Assembly (NCBI GenBank): GCA_036496585.1
Contig: DASXLB010000078.1
Span: forward strand, 1-64,000
Reading direction: 5' to 3'
From: Vicinamibacterales bacterium
GTDB lineage: Bacteria; Acidobacteriota; Vicinamibacteria; Vicinamibacterales; 2-12-FULL-66-21
DNA: 64,000 nt
A program made the translations under genes and the position numbers. Positions 18,780 to 29,041 of the stretch are shown here, one piece after another. The first letter of the stretch is position 1; each line of letters begins with the position of its first letter. The notes under the pieces were generated by a model, which saw only the letters and a program-made list of their open reading frames with translations, was not told the origin of the DNA and searched no databases.

Positions 18780-19768
18780 TAGGCCCCGTATCCCTCGGGA
18801 TGGTTCTGCCGCCAGCGGAACGCGGTGTCGACGATCACGTCGAGCGCCTCGTAGGCCGGGGCCCATCCGAGCTCGCGCCGAATCCGTTCGCTCGAGGCGT
18901 ATAGCACGCCTGGATCGCCGGGCCGACGCGTCGCGGACTCCGCCGGCACGCGCCGTCCGGTGACGCGTTCGACCGAAGTGACGACCTCGCGCACGGAGAT
19001 CGGCCGCCCATTGCCGAGATTGTATGCCGCGGACGGCCGGCCGGCGCGCAGCGCCTCGAGCGCCAGCAGATGCGCCGAGGCGAGATCGGTCACGTGGACG
19101 TAGTCGCGCAGGCAGGTGCCGTCGGGCGTGTCGTAATCGTCACCGTAGATCGCGAACGTGCCGCGGCCGAGCGCCGCGTCGATGGCGCGCGGGATCACGT
19201 GGAGTTCCGGATCGTGATCTTCCCCGAGCACGCCGTCGGGATCGGCGCCGGCGGCGTTGAAGTACCGGAGCACCGTCCATTTCATGCCGTAGGCGCGCTC
19301 GAAGTGTGGCAGCGCCTGTTCGACTGTCAACTTGGTCTCGCCATAGGCATTGATCGGCCGCTGCGGGTGCTGCTCCGTGATGGGCGTCTCGACCGGCTCA
19401 CCGAACGTGGCGGCGGTCGACGAGAAGATCAGGTGGCGCGCGCCGGCGTCGACCATCGCGCGCAGCACCGACAGCGTGCCCACGACGTTGTTATCGTAGT
19501 ACTCGAGCGGGTTCTTCACGGATTCGCCGACCGAAAGAAGCGCGGCGAAATGCATCACCGCATCGACGCGCCCGGCCCGCATGACCGACGCAAGGCGCGC
19601 CGCGTCGCGCAGATCGCCGACCTCGAGCGGCACGTCGAGCAGCGTGGCCACCTCGCCATGACCGGCGCACAGGTTGTCGTAGATGACGACGTCTTGCCCT
19701 GCCGCACGCAGCGCCTTCACGGCATGACTGCCGATATAGCCTGCCCCGCCGGCGACGAGCACGGTCAT
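18779..19768 (-). CDS. galE: UDP-glucose 4-epimerase
   Basis: The 329-residue short-chain dehydrogenase fold has the NAD-binding 'GGAGYIGSH' near residue 7, a Ser/Thr-rich 'FSSTAATFG', and the catalytic Tyr-Lys in 'YGETK'. It also has the GalE-type substrate region 'VLRYFNAAGADPDG' and 'RDYVHVTDLA'. It interconverts UDP-glucose and UDP-galactose for surface glycan synthesis. The ATG at 19768 overlaps the ugd stop (ATGA). An upstream in-frame extension inside ugd is rejected. Confidence 0.94.
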
Positions 19769-21063
19769 CGACGGCCCATCGAGTAGTACGTGAGCCCGAA
19801 ACCGCGCAGTTGCTCCGGATCGTAGATGTTGCGGCCGTCGAAAATGGCCCCGGATTTCATCGCTTTCCTGATCTTGCCCCAGTCGGGCTCGCGGAACTCG
19901 GGCCACTCGGTCACGATCGCGAGTCCGTCGGCTCCAGTCAGCGCGTCGTAACTCTTGTCCACGAACTCGACCCGGCTCCCGAAGATGCCGCGCGCCACCT
20001 TGACCGCCTCCGGATCGTAGGCCACCACGGTGGCGCCGGCGTCGAGCAGCCCGTGGATCAGCGGCACCGCCGGGGCCTCGCGCATGTCGTCGGTCTTCGG
20101 CTTGAAAGCAAGCCCCCAGACGGCGATGCGCTTCCCTTGCAGCGAGCCGAAGTGCTGCTTCATCTTGGCGAGCAGCCGCACCTTCTGGCGTTCGTTGACG
20201 TGTTCGACCGCGTGCAGGATCTCGCAGTCATAGCTCTTCGCCGACGCGAACCTGATCAGCGCCTTGACGTCCTTCGGGAAGCAGCTGCCGCCGTAGCCCA
20301 CGCCCGGAAACAGGAACGCCGGGCCGATGCGCCGGTCCGAGGCGACCGCGCGGCGCACCGCGTCGACATCGGCGCCGACGACCTCGCACACATTCGCGAT
20401 CTCGTTCATGAACGAGATGCGCGTCGCCAGCATCGCATTCGCCGCGTATTTGCAGAGCTCGGCGCTGGCCGTATCCATCATCATGATGGGAGCGCCGGTG
20501 CGTGTGAAGGGCGCATACAGCTCACGCATGATCTGCGCGGCGCGCTGATCGTCGGCGCCGATCACCACCCGGTCCGGCTTCATGAAGTCCTCGATCGCGG
20601 CTCCCTGCTTCAGGAACTCCGGATTGCTCACGACACTGAACGGCTGTGAGGTTTCCTTCCTGACCGCCTCGCGGACGAGCTCGCTGGTGCCGACCGGCAC
20701 CGTGCTCTTGTCGACGACGACCTTGTAGCCGTTCATCGCCTTGCCGATCTGTCGGGCGACCTCGAGCACATGACGGAGATCGGCGGAGCCGTCCTCCCCG
20801 GTCGGCGTGCCGACCGCGATGAACACGATCTGCGAGGCCCTTACGCCCTTGCCGAGATCAGTCGTGAAGGTGAGCCGCTTTTCGCTGCGGTTGCGGCGGA
20901 CGAGCTCCTCGAGCCCGGGCTCGTAAATCGGGATCCGCCCACGCTGGAGCGACCGGACCTTCGCCGACTCCTTGTCGACACAAATCACGTCGTTCCCGTT
21001 TTCGGCCAGACAGGCGCCTGCCACGAGTCCCACGTACCCGGTTCCGATGACCGCAATCTTCAT
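19765..21063 (-). CDS. ugd: UDP-glucose 6-dehydrogenase
   Basis: The 432-residue enzyme oxidises UDP-glucose to UDP-glucuronate with two NAD+. It shows the N-terminal Rossmann motif 'GTGYVGLVAGACLAENG', the catalytic Cys in 'GYGGSCFPKDV', and a C-terminal UDP-binding domain with 'GLAFKPKTDDMREAP'. Its product feeds the UDP-glucuronate decarboxylase encoded at 28063 and glucuronyl transferases. It is the first gene of a long minus-strand operon and diverges from the glycosyltransferase cluster. Its ATG lies nine bases after a -10-like TAGCGT, so the transcript may be leaderless. Confidence 0.96.
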   Translation of the reverse strand: MKIAVIGTGYVGLVAGACLAENGNDVICVDKESAKVRSLQRGRIPIYEPGLEELVRRNRSEKRLTFTTDLGKGVRASQIVFIAVGTPTGEDGSADLRHVLEVARQIGKAMNGYKVVVDKSTVPVGTSELVREAVRKETSQPFSVVSNPEFLKQGAAIEDFMKPDRVVIGADDQRAAQIMRELYAPFTRTGAPIMMMDTASAELCKYAANAMLATRISFMNEIANVCEVVGADVDAVRRAVASDRRIGPAFLFPGVGYGGSCFPKDVKALIRFASAKSYDCEILHAVEHVNERQKVRLLAKMKQHFGSLQGKRIAVWGLAFKPKTDDMREAPAVPLIHGLLDAGATVVAYDPEAVKVARGIFGSRVEFVDKSYDALTGADGLAIVTEWPEFREPDWGKIRKAMKSGAIFDGRNIYDPEQLRGFGLTYYSMGRR

Positions 21064-21072
21064 AAACCGGTA

Positions 21073-21102
21073 ACGCTAACACATCTGGAAAAAGCGTGTC
21101 AA
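21073..21102 (-). promoter_or_regulatory. Promoter of the ugd-galE-msbA operon
   Basis: Minus-strand TTGACA (21102-21097) and TAGCGT (21078-21073) are separated by 18 bases. The -10 ends nine bases before the ugd ATG and no SD fits, so a leaderless or near-leaderless message is expected. Confidence 0.5.
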
Positions 21103-21140
21103 TTAATTGAGGCGCAACGACTTGCGGCCCCTACATCTTG

Positions 21141-21149
21141 TGCTACGAT
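21141..21149 (+). promoter_or_regulatory. Extended -10 promoter of the glycosyltransferase cluster
   Basis: TGcTACGAT at 21141-21149 is an extended -10 with a weak -35 TTGCGG at 21122-21127 (16-base spacer). It ends nine bases before the TTG at 21159. The same TGnTACGAT plus nine bases plus TTG layout occurs at 58399. Confidence 0.5.
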
Positions 21150-21158
21150 GGCCCAACT

Positions 21159-22313
21159 TTGCGCATCCTGCTCGACTATCGGCCGGCGCTCCGCGAGCGA
21201 ACCGGAGTCGGCGAGTACGTGCACGAAATGGCCGCCGCGATCGGGCGACGGCTCGACCCGAGCGACGAGCTGGTCCTGTTCTCGAGCTCCTGGAAAGACC
21301 GGCTGGCCGCCACCACCCCTCCGGGACGGCGCGTTGACGTCCGCGTGCCCGTCCGCTTGCTCAACCGGCTCTGGCATCGGCTCGAAGCTCCGGCGATCGA
21401 GCGGTTCACCGGCCCCGTCGACGTCGTCCACGCGGCGCATCCCTTGCTAATCCCCACTCGCGGAGCCGCACGCCTCGTGACCGTCCACGACCTCGACTTC
21501 CTCGACCACCCCGAACGCACCGCACGAGAAATCCGCCGCGACTACGCCGCGCTGGCCGCCGCGCATGCGCAACGCGCGGACGCCGTGGTCGCCGTCTCGA
21601 TGTTCACCGCCGGCGAGGTGGAGCGGCGCCTGGACGTGCCTCGCAATCGGATCGTCGTCGCCAGTCCGGGCGCTCCCGCGTGGGAGCCGCGGCCGGCGCC
21701 AGTGCCCCGGGGTCCGATCCTCTTCATGGGTACGCTCGAGCCCCGAAAGAACGTCGGCGCCCTGCTGCACGCGTACGCCCGCCTGCTCGAACAGAAGGCC
21801 GACGCGCCTGAACTGTGGCTGGCCGGCGGCGCGACCGCGGCGGCCGCCCCCTGGCTGCGCGCGATCGCCGAACCGCCTCTCGCCGGCCGCGTCAGACATC
21901 TCGGCTACATCGCGAGCGAGCGCCGCCACGATCTCTATGGGCAGGCGTCGATGCTCGTGCTTCCTTCGCACCTGGAGGGTTTCGGCATCCCGGTGCTCGA
22001 GGCCATGGCGGCCGGGGTCCCCACGATCGTCAGCAACCGCGGCGCACTGCCGGAAGTCGCGGGCGGCGCGGCCCAGGTCGTCGAGCCGGACGACATCGAC
22101 GGGATGGCGGCCGCCATGCGGCGCTATCTCGACGACGAAGCGGCCGCCGCCACCGCGGTTCGAGACGGACTGGCGCGGGCGCGCCAGTATTCCTGGGACG
22201 CCAGCGCCGCCACACTGGTCGAGGCATACGCCGAACTGGCCGCGCGCCACGGCCATCGCGGTCGCGCGCCGGCACACGATTCCGGCGCCCCTGCCGCCGC
22301 CGGCCGCCGATGA
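21159..22313 (+). CDS. Glycosyltransferase, GT4-like (cluster gene 1)
   Basis: This retaining GT-B glycosyltransferase has about 384 residues. The N-terminal domain starts 'RILLDYRPALRERTGVGEYV'. The C-terminal nucleotide-sugar domain has 'GTLEPRKNV' and the EX7E motif in 'EGFGIPVLEAMAAGVPTI'. I prefer the TTG at 21159, which begins exactly at the conserved strand and sits nine bases after an extended -10. A GTG at 21138 is also in frame but overlaps the promoter. It probably adds a sugar to a lipid-linked glycan on the cytoplasmic face. Donor and acceptor are unknown. It overlaps the next gene by four bases. Confidence 0.88.
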   Translation: MRILLDYRPALRERTGVGEYVHEMAAAIGRRLDPSDELVLFSSSWKDRLAATTPPGRRVDVRVPVRLLNRLWHRLEAPAIERFTGPVDVVHAAHPLLIPTRGAARLVTVHDLDFLDHPERTAREIRRDYAALAAAHAQRADAVVAVSMFTAGEVERRLDVPRNRIVVASPGAPAWEPRPAPVPRGPILFMGTLEPRKNVGALLHAYARLLEQKADAPELWLAGGATAAAAPWLRAIAEPPLAGRVRHLGYIASERRHDLYGQASMLVLPSHLEGFGIPVLEAMAAGVPTIVSNRGALPEVAGGAAQVVEPDDIDGMAAAMRRYLDDEAAAATAVRDGLARARQYSWDASAATLVEAYAELAARHGHRGRAPAHDSGAPAAAGRR

Positions 22314-23407
22314 CGCCGCCGCTGCGAATCGGCATCGACGCGCGCGAACTCCTTGGCGACGCCACGGGTGCCGGACGGTATCTCGGCGAGCTGCTCCGCC
22401 GCTGGGTGCGGCGCGACGATGCGGGCTCGCGCGAGTTCATCCTCTATACACCGGAACCGCTGCCGTTCGTCCGGTCGCTCACGGGAGTGCCCGTCCGCGA
22501 AATCGTGGTCGGCAGCGGGCGCGGCACCTGGTGGGAGCAGACGCACCTGCGCCGCGCCGTTCGCTCGAATCCGCCGGACGTGTTCTTTGCCAGCGCGTAC
22601 ACGGCGCCGCTCGCGCTGGGCGTGCCGCTCGCGGTCGCGATCCACGACGTGTCGTTCGCGGCGTACCCTGAATGGTTCCGGCCGCGCGAGGGCGCACGCC
22701 GGCGTCTGCTGACCCGGCAGGCCGCGCGCGCCGCCGACGTCATCTTCACCATTTCCGAATTCTCGAAGCGCGAGATCGTCGAACGGCTGGGCGTGCCCGC
22801 GGATCGCATTCAGGTGACGTATCTGAGCGTGACACCGCGGCCGGCCCTGGGAGTGGCGCGCGAGCCGCTCGTGCTCTACGTCGGATCGATCTTCAATCGG
22901 CGGCGTCTGCCGGCAACGATCACGGCGTTTGCCGCGGCGACCGCGTCCCGCCCGGAGGCCCGCCTGATCATCGCGGGCGCCGACCGGAGCTACCCGGTGC
23001 TCGATCTGGCGGGGCTCGCCACCGAAGCCGGGGTCGGCAAGCGCGTCGAACTGAAGGAGTACGTCTCCGACGACGAGCTGACCTCGCTCTACAGCCGCGC
23101 CTCGGCGTTCGTCTTCCTCTCCGAGTACGAGGGATTCGGGCTGACGCCGCTCGAAGCGCTGTCGGCCGGCGTGCCAATCGTCGTGCTCGACACCGCGGTC
23201 GCGCGCGAGATTTATGGCGACGCGGCCTGGTTCGTGCCGCCCGACAACGACGTCCGCGGCGCGGCCACCGCCATCCGGACGCTGCTCGAGGACCCGGCCA
23301 GCCGGGCGCGGATGCTGCAGGACGCCGCCGCGGTGCTGTCACGCTACTCGTGGGAGACGGCGGCCGACGCCACCCTGCGCGGCATCGAAGGGATCGCGCG
23401 GCGGTGA
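22310..23407 (+). CDS. Glycosyltransferase, GT4-like (cluster gene 2)
   Basis: The protein has about 365 residues and starts at ATG 22310, overlapping the previous stop (ATGA). The N-terminus reads 'LRIGIDARELLGDATGAGRYL', typical of GT4 enzymes. The donor domain contains 'LYVGSIFNRRRLP' and an EX7E-type motif in 'EYEGFGLTPLEALSAGVP'. The frame extends upstream within the previous gene but that part lacks homology. It is paralogous in architecture to the flanking genes and likely acts in the same glycan assembly line. Confidence 0.88.
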   Translation: MTPPLRIGIDARELLGDATGAGRYLGELLRRWVRRDDAGSREFILYTPEPLPFVRSLTGVPVREIVVGSGRGTWWEQTHLRRAVRSNPPDVFFASAYTAPLALGVPLAVAIHDVSFAAYPEWFRPREGARRRLLTRQAARAADVIFTISEFSKREIVERLGVPADRIQVTYLSVTPRPALGVAREPLVLYVGSIFNRRRLPATITAFAAATASRPEARLIIAGADRSYPVLDLAGLATEAGVGKRVELKEYVSDDELTSLYSRASAFVFLSEYEGFGLTPLEALSAGVPIVVLDTAVAREIYGDAAWFVPPDNDVRGAATAIRTLLEDPASRARMLQDAAAVLSRYSWETAADATLRGIEGIARR

Positions 23408-24213
23408 CGGATCTGGCGATCGTCATCGTCAGCTTCAACGCCGCGGTGGATCTCGCCGCCTGCCTTGCGTCGCTCGCCGCTGCCAGGCCGTCGGTGCCGC
23501 ACGAGATCATCGTCGTCGACAACGCGTCTTCCGACGCGAGCGTCCTGACGGCGCGCGGCGTGCCCGGCGTACAGGTGATTCCGCTCGATACCAACCTCGG
23601 CTTCGCCGCGGCGAACAACGTCGGGATCCGGGCGACGTCCGGCGAGCTGATCCTCCTGCTCAACAGCGACACGATCGTGCCGCCCGGCGCGATCGATGCG
23701 CTCGTGGCGCGCCTGCGTCTCGATCCGGTAATCGCCGTTGCCGGACCCCGGCTCGTCGACGGCCGCGGTCAGCCCGAGCTGTCGTTCGGCCGGATGATCG
23801 GGTTCGGGGTCGAATCGCGGCGCAAGCTGCTGATGCGCCGCATCGCGGCTGGGGCCGGCGACTCGCTCGACTGGCTTCGCAACGAAACCTCGCGCGAGCA
23901 CATCGTCGACTGGGTGAGCGGCGCCTGTCTGCTCGTCCGGCGGCGTGACGCCGAGACCGTCGGCCTGCTCGACGAGCGATTCTTCCTGTATACCGAAGAC
24001 GTCGATTTCTGCGCGTCGATCCGAAAGCTCGGTCGCAAGGTATTGTTTACGCCGGTGGCGACCATCACGCACCTTCGCGGCCGGTCCCGCGCGGCACGGC
24101 CTGACGCCGCGCAGAAGGCCTATCGCCGGAGTCACGTGGCGTTCTACGAGAAGCACCACCCGATCTGGGCGCCTGTGCTCAAACTGTACCTGCGCGCCAA
24201 GGGTGAGCTGTGA
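23404..24213 (+). CDS. Glycosyltransferase family 2 (rhamnosyltransferase-like)
   Basis: The 269-residue inverting GT-A enzyme begins at a GTG overlapping the previous stop (GTGA). It has the family-2 start 'DLAIVIVSFNAAVDL', the 'IVVDNASSDAS' motif, and the DxD-equivalent in 'LLLNSDTIVPPG'. Also visible are the WbbL-like 'GFAAANNVGIRATSGELILL' and 'GACLLVRRRDAE' with 'ERFFLYTEDVDFC'. Those last features are common in rhamnosyltransferases, but donor identity is inference. It is probably peripheral on the inner membrane face. It is the only family-2 enzyme among four GT4-like ones. Confidence 0.9.
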   Translation: MTDLAIVIVSFNAAVDLAACLASLAAARPSVPHEIIVVDNASSDASVLTARGVPGVQVIPLDTNLGFAAANNVGIRATSGELILLLNSDTIVPPGAIDALVARLRLDPVIAVAGPRLVDGRGQPELSFGRMIGFGVESRRKLLMRRIAAGAGDSLDWLRNETSREHIVDWVSGACLLVRRRDAETVGLLDERFFLYTEDVDFCASIRKLGRKVLFTPVATITHLRGRSRAARPDAAQKAYRRSHVAFYEKHHPIWAPVLKLYLRAKGEL

Positions 24214-24245
24214 GCCGCCGGCTGGCGGCCGGGAGCCGATAGCCG

Positions 24246-25358
24246 GTGCGCATCGCGATCGACGCGCGCAAGCTTCGCGACTACGGCATCGGCACCTACG
24301 TGCGCAACCTGCTGCGGCAGCTGGCGCGTCAGGACTCCGAGAACGACTACGTCGTCATCTGCCGCGATGCGGATTGGGAGACGATCGAGGAGCTCGGGCC
24401 GCGCTTCCGGCCGGTCGTCGAAAAGGCGGGCACCTACTCGATCGGCGAGCAGTTCGCGCTGCCGATCGATCTGCGCCGCGAGTCGGCCGAGCTGTTCCAC
24501 GCGCCGCACTACGTCCTGCCGCCGCTCACCCCCTGCCGGTCGGTGGTGACGATCCACGACTGCATCCACCTGCGCTTTCCGCAGTACCTGCCCAACCGGC
24601 TGGCCTACGCCTACGCGCGCGCCCAGATGTGGACCGCCACGCATCGCGCAGCGCGGGTCATCACGGTGTCGGAGGCGTCGAAGCGCGACATCCTCCGCTA
24701 CTTCAGGGTCCCTGAATCGCGCATCGATGTGATCTACAACGCGATCGACGATCGGTTCTGGCAGCAGCCCGATGCCGAGGACGTCGCGCGCGTCCGCGAG
24801 CGCTACCGGCTCGACCATCCGTTCGTGCTCTATGCCGGCAACATCAAGCCGCACAAGAATCTCGAGCGGCTGATCGAGGCGTTCCATCTGCTGCGCCAGC
24901 ACGCGGCGATGAAGGACGTCGAGATGCTCATCATCGGCGACGAGATCTCGAAGTACGCCACGCTCAGGCGCGCCGTGCACCGCCACAAGCTGCACAAGCA
25001 CGTCCGGTTCTTCGGCTTCGTGTCGGATCAGACGCTCGCCGCGCTCTATCGTCTGGCCGGCGTCTTCGTGTTTCCGTCGCTCTACGAGGGATTCGGCCTG
25101 CCGCCGCTCGAGGCGATGGCCAGCGGCACGCCGGTGATCACGTCGAACGTGTCGTCGCTGCCGGAGGTGGTCGGCGACGCGGCGCTGCTGATCGACCCGT
25201 ACGACCCGGCGGCCATCGCCGACGCGATGCAGCGCGTGCTCGCCAACCCGGCGCTCGCCGCCGACCTGTCCAGCCGCGGCTTGGTCCGGGCGCGCGAGTT
25301 CTCCTGGGAGCGCTCGATCGCGCGCGTGCGGGAGATCTATGCCGAGGTCATGCAGTGA
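24246..25358 (+). CDS. Glycosyltransferase, GT4-like (cluster gene 4)
   Basis: The 370-residue GT-B enzyme reads '[20 protein letters not shown]' at its N-terminus, '[19 protein letters not shown]' at the start of the donor domain, and '[19 protein letters not shown]' as the EX7E motif. These resemble mannosyl- or glucosyltransferases of exopolysaccharide loci. The GTG start follows a 32-base gap containing inverted GC-rich sequence (GCCGGC...GCCGG), the only sizeable gap within the glycosyltransferase run. It overlaps the next gene by four bases (GTGA). Confidence 0.9.
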   Translation: MRIAIDARKLRDYGIGTYVRNLLRQLARQDSENDYVVICRDADWETIEELGPRFRPVVEKAGTYSIGEQFALPIDLRRESAELFHAPHYVLPPLTPCRSVVTIHDCIHLRFPQYLPNRLAYAYARAQMWTATHRAARVITVSEASKRDILRYFRVPESRIDVIYNAIDDRFWQQPDAEDVARVRERYRLDHPFVLYAGNIKPHKNLERLIEAFHLLRQHAAMKDVEMLIIGDEISKYATLRRAVHRHKLHKHVRFFGFVSDQTLAALYRLAGVFVFPSLYEGFGLPPLEAMASGTPVITSNVSSLPEVVGDAALLIDPYDPAAIADAMQRVLANPALAADLSSRGLVRAREFSWERSIARVREIYAEVMQ

Positions 25359-26596
25359 CGTCGCTGCCTCGAGTCGCCCTCGTGCACGACTGGCTCACCG
25401 GCATGCGCGGCGGCGAGAAGGTGCTCGAGGCCATCGCCGAGCTGTACCCCGGCGCGCCGATCCACACGCTGCTGCACGTGAAGGGATCGGTGTCGGACGC
25501 CCTGGAACGCCATCCGCGGCGCAGCTCATTCGTGAACTGGCTGCCGGCGGCGGCGACCCGGTATCGCCAGTATCTGCCGCTCTTTCCCACCGCCATCGAG
25601 CAGTTCGATTTCGACGGCTATGACCTGGTCATCAGCACCAGCCACTGCGCGGCGAAGTCGGTGATCGTGCCCGGGAACGCCGCGCACGTCTGCTATTGCC
25701 ACTCCCCGATGCGCTATGCGTGGGATCAGTTCGATGCGTATTTCGGCCCGGCGCGGGTCGGCGCGACCCGCTCACGGCTGCTGAGACCCGTTCTGGCGCG
25801 ACTGGCACGCTGGGACCGCGACACCGCCTCGCGGGTGAGCCGCTATGTCGCGAATTCTCATTATGTTGCGGGCAGAATCCGCCGATACTATAATCGCGGG
25901 TCGACCGTCGTGCATCCTCCTGTCGATACAGCGTTCTACCGGCCGGAGTCGGCCGTCCGCCCCGAGCCCTTCCTGCTCGCGGTCTCCGCCCTGGCTCCCT
26001 ACAAGCGGCTCGACCTTGCGATCCGTGCGGCGGCCGCCGCCGGCCTGCCGCTGACCCTGGTCGGCAGTGGCCCGGAAGAAGGCTCGCTGCGGGCCCTGGC
26101 CGCCTCGAGCGGCGCGGCGGTCGCCTTTACCGGCTGGCTGAGCGACGAGGCGATCCGCGATCTCTATCGCCGCTGCCTCGCCTTCGTCATGCCAGGGGTG
26201 GAGGATTTCGGGATGGCCCCGGTGGAGGCCCAGGCCTGCGGCCGTCCGGTGGTCGCGCTCGGCGAAGGGGGCGCCTGCGACAGCGTGGTCGACGGCGCCA
26301 CAGGCCTCCTCGTCGGCAGCCCCTCGGTGGATGCCTTCGTGGCGGCGTTCCGCCAGCTGGCGACCCGCGAGTTCGACGCGGCCGTCATCCGGCGTCACGC
26401 CGAGGGCTTCGGCAAGGCACGCTTCCAGCGCGAGTTCCAGGCGGTCGTGGCCGAGGTGGTCAGCGAGCACGTCAGTTCGAACGAGGATCGTCGCGGGATC
26501 AGCAAACACCGTCCGACGCATCCAGATGGCGTGAGCGATGCCGCCAGCGACCGGCAGCACAGCCGCGACATGGCCGGCCGCGAGAACCAGCCATGA
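25355..26596 (+). CDS. Glycosyltransferase, GT4-like (cluster gene 5)
   Basis: The 413-residue protein begins 'RVALVHDWLTGMRGGEKVLE', a common start for GT4 enzymes that act on the first sugars of lipid-linked repeats. It shows 'YCHSPMRYAWDQFDAYFG' in the acceptor domain. In the donor domain it has 'SALAPYKRLDLAI' and 'EDFGMAPVEAQACGRPVVA'. The C-terminal 40 residues, after about 372, are hydrophilic and unmatched. The next gene encodes the initiating sugar-phosphate transferase and overlaps by four bases. Confidence 0.9.
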   Translation: MTSLPRVALVHDWLTGMRGGEKVLEAIAELYPGAPIHTLLHVKGSVSDALERHPRRSSFVNWLPAAATRYRQYLPLFPTAIEQFDFDGYDLVISTSHCAAKSVIVPGNAAHVCYCHSPMRYAWDQFDAYFGPARVGATRSRLLRPVLARLARWDRDTASRVSRYVANSHYVAGRIRRYYNRGSTVVHPPVDTAFYRPESAVRPEPFLLAVSALAPYKRLDLAIRAAAAAGLPLTLVGSGPEEGSLRALAASSGAAVAFTGWLSDEAIRDLYRRCLAFVMPGVEDFGMAPVEAQACGRPVVALGEGGACDSVVDGATGLLVGSPSVDAFVAAFRQLATREFDAAVIRRHAEGFGKARFQREFQAVVAEVVSEHVSSNEDRRGISKHRPTHPDGVSDAASDRQHSRDMAGRENQP

Positions 26597-28038
26597 TGCG
26601 GCGACACAACCGGCTGCTCGTCGCGTTCTTCGTCGCGGGCGACACGCTGCTGGGCATGGCGGCGTTCCTCTGCGCCTACCTCCTCCGCTTCGAGGTGCTC
26701 GACCGCCTCCTGCCGATCTCGAAGGGCATGCCGCCGTTCGGGCAGTACCTGCGGATCGCGCCCTTCATCGGGCTGCTGGTGCCGATCGCGTTCCAGGTCC
26801 AGGGGCTGTATCGCCTCCGGCGCGGCCGATCGCGCGTCGACGACTTCTTCGGCGTCTTTGTCGGCACCATCCTCGCGGTCGTGCTCGGCCTGGGCGGCAC
26901 GCTCTATTACCAGACCTACTACACGACCGAAGCGCTGAAGGACGTCGGTCTCTACGAGGTCTCTCAGTACGTCTGGCTCCTCTTTCTCGTGTTGAACGTC
27001 GGGTTTTCGTATGCCGAGCGCGAGCTGGTCCGCGAATTCCTGGAACGGCGCTGGCGCGCCGGGATCGGCCTCAAACGGGTGTTGATCGCCGGCTCCGGCG
27101 AGCTCGGGCGCACGGTGGCGGACAAGGTGCTGGAGCACCGCGAGCTCGGATTCAGGGTGGTCGGGTTTCTCGACGACAAGGCCGGCGGCGATCACATCGG
27201 TTACCGCGGCATGCCGCTGCTCGGGACGCTCGCCGAAGCCGATGAAATCATCCGGCGCGAAGCCGTCGATCACCTGTATGTTGCGCTGCCGCTCGAGGAG
27301 CACGTCAAGATGCTCGGGCTGATCGAGGCGACCAATCGCGAAGGCGTCGACATCCACGTGGTGCCCGACCTGCTGCAGTTCATCGCGCTGCGGGCCCGCC
27401 TCGAGAACCTCGACGGCGTGCCGATCATCAGCCTCAACGACGTCCCGCTGCGCGGCTTCAACAGCGTGTTGAAGCGCGGCATCGACGTCGCGATCTCGGG
27501 CCTCGCGCTGATCGTGTTCTCCCCGCTCCTGGCGGCGATCGCCCTCCTCATCCGGCGCACCTCGAGGGGGCCGATCTTCTATACGCAGGAGCGGATGGGG
27601 CTCGACGGCAAGGCGTTCAACGTCCACAAGTTCCGTTCGATGTACGTCGGTGCCGAAGACGATACGGGGCCGGTGTGGGCACGCGAAGACGATCCCCGTG
27701 CGACCCCGATCGGACGCTGGCTGCGCGGACTCGATCTCGACGAGCTGCCGCAGCTCTGGAACGTCCTCCTCGGCGACATGTCCATCGTCGGGCCGCGACC
27801 CGAGCGGCCGTACTTCGTCGAGCAGTTCAAGCACCGCATCCCGCAGTACATGCTGCGCCACAAGGTCAAGGCCGGGATTACCGGCTGGGCGCAGGTCAAC
27901 GGCTGGCGCGGCAACACGTCGCTCGAGAAACGCATCGAATACGACCTGTATTACATCGAGAACTGGTCGGTCTCGCTCGACCTCAAGATCATGTGGCTGA
28001 CGCTGGTGCGCGGCCTGAACCGACACGCGGCCTTCTAG
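26593..28038 (+). CDS. Undecaprenyl-phosphate sugar-phosphate transferase (WcaJ/WbaP-like)
   Basis: This 481-residue polyisoprenyl-phosphate hexose-1-phosphate transferase starts glycan assembly on the lipid carrier. The N-terminal part has four hydrophobic helices (about 8-140). A CoA-binding-like Rossmann region follows ('VLIAGSGELGRTVADKVLE'). The C-terminal catalytic domain (about 290-480) has a re-entrant hydrophobic helix, the 'KFRSM' motif, the catalytic Asp-Glu pair in 'DLDELPQLWNVL', and 'GDMSIVGPRP'. The first sugar could be glucose or galactose. It starts ATGATG, overlapping the previous gene. Confidence 0.94.
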   Translation: MMRRHNRLLVAFFVAGDTLLGMAAFLCAYLLRFEVLDRLLPISKGMPPFGQYLRIAPFIGLLVPIAFQVQGLYRLRRGRSRVDDFFGVFVGTILAVVLGLGGTLYYQTYYTTEALKDVGLYEVSQYVWLLFLVLNVGFSYAERELVREFLERRWRAGIGLKRVLIAGSGELGRTVADKVLEHRELGFRVVGFLDDKAGGDHIGYRGMPLLGTLAEADEIIRREAVDHLYVALPLEEHVKMLGLIEATNREGVDIHVVPDLLQFIALRARLENLDGVPIISLNDVPLRGFNSVLKRGIDVAISGLALIVFSPLLAAIALLIRRTSRGPIFYTQERMGLDGKAFNVHKFRSMYVGAEDDTGPVWAREDDPRATPIGRWLRGLDLDELPQLWNVLLGDMSIVGPRPERPYFVEQFKHRIPQYMLRHKVKAGITGWAQVNGWRGNTSLEKRIEYDLYYIENWSVSLDLKIMWLTLVRGLNRHAAF

Positions 28039-28062
28039 CCATCTCCTGAGGAACGCCACGAC

Positions 28063-28992
<930 letters not shown>

Positions 28993-29028
28993 TGGCCCCC
29001 TTCGCCGCGCACTCGGCATCGGGTCTTT

Positions 29029-29034
29029 TACAAT
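29029..29034 (+). promoter_or_regulatory. -10 hexamer TACAAT before the GMC oxidoreductase
   Basis: TACAAT ends seven bases before ATG 29042. No SD fits in the gap, and no good -35 is seen. This is consistent with a leaderless transcript separate from the glycan cluster. Confidence 0.45.
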
Positions 29035-29041
29035 CGGCGCC

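Noticed and set aside
21138-21158. GTG 21138 as start of the first glycosyltransferase
   Set aside because: It overlaps the likely -10 element, and the conserved N-terminal strand begins at TTG 21159.
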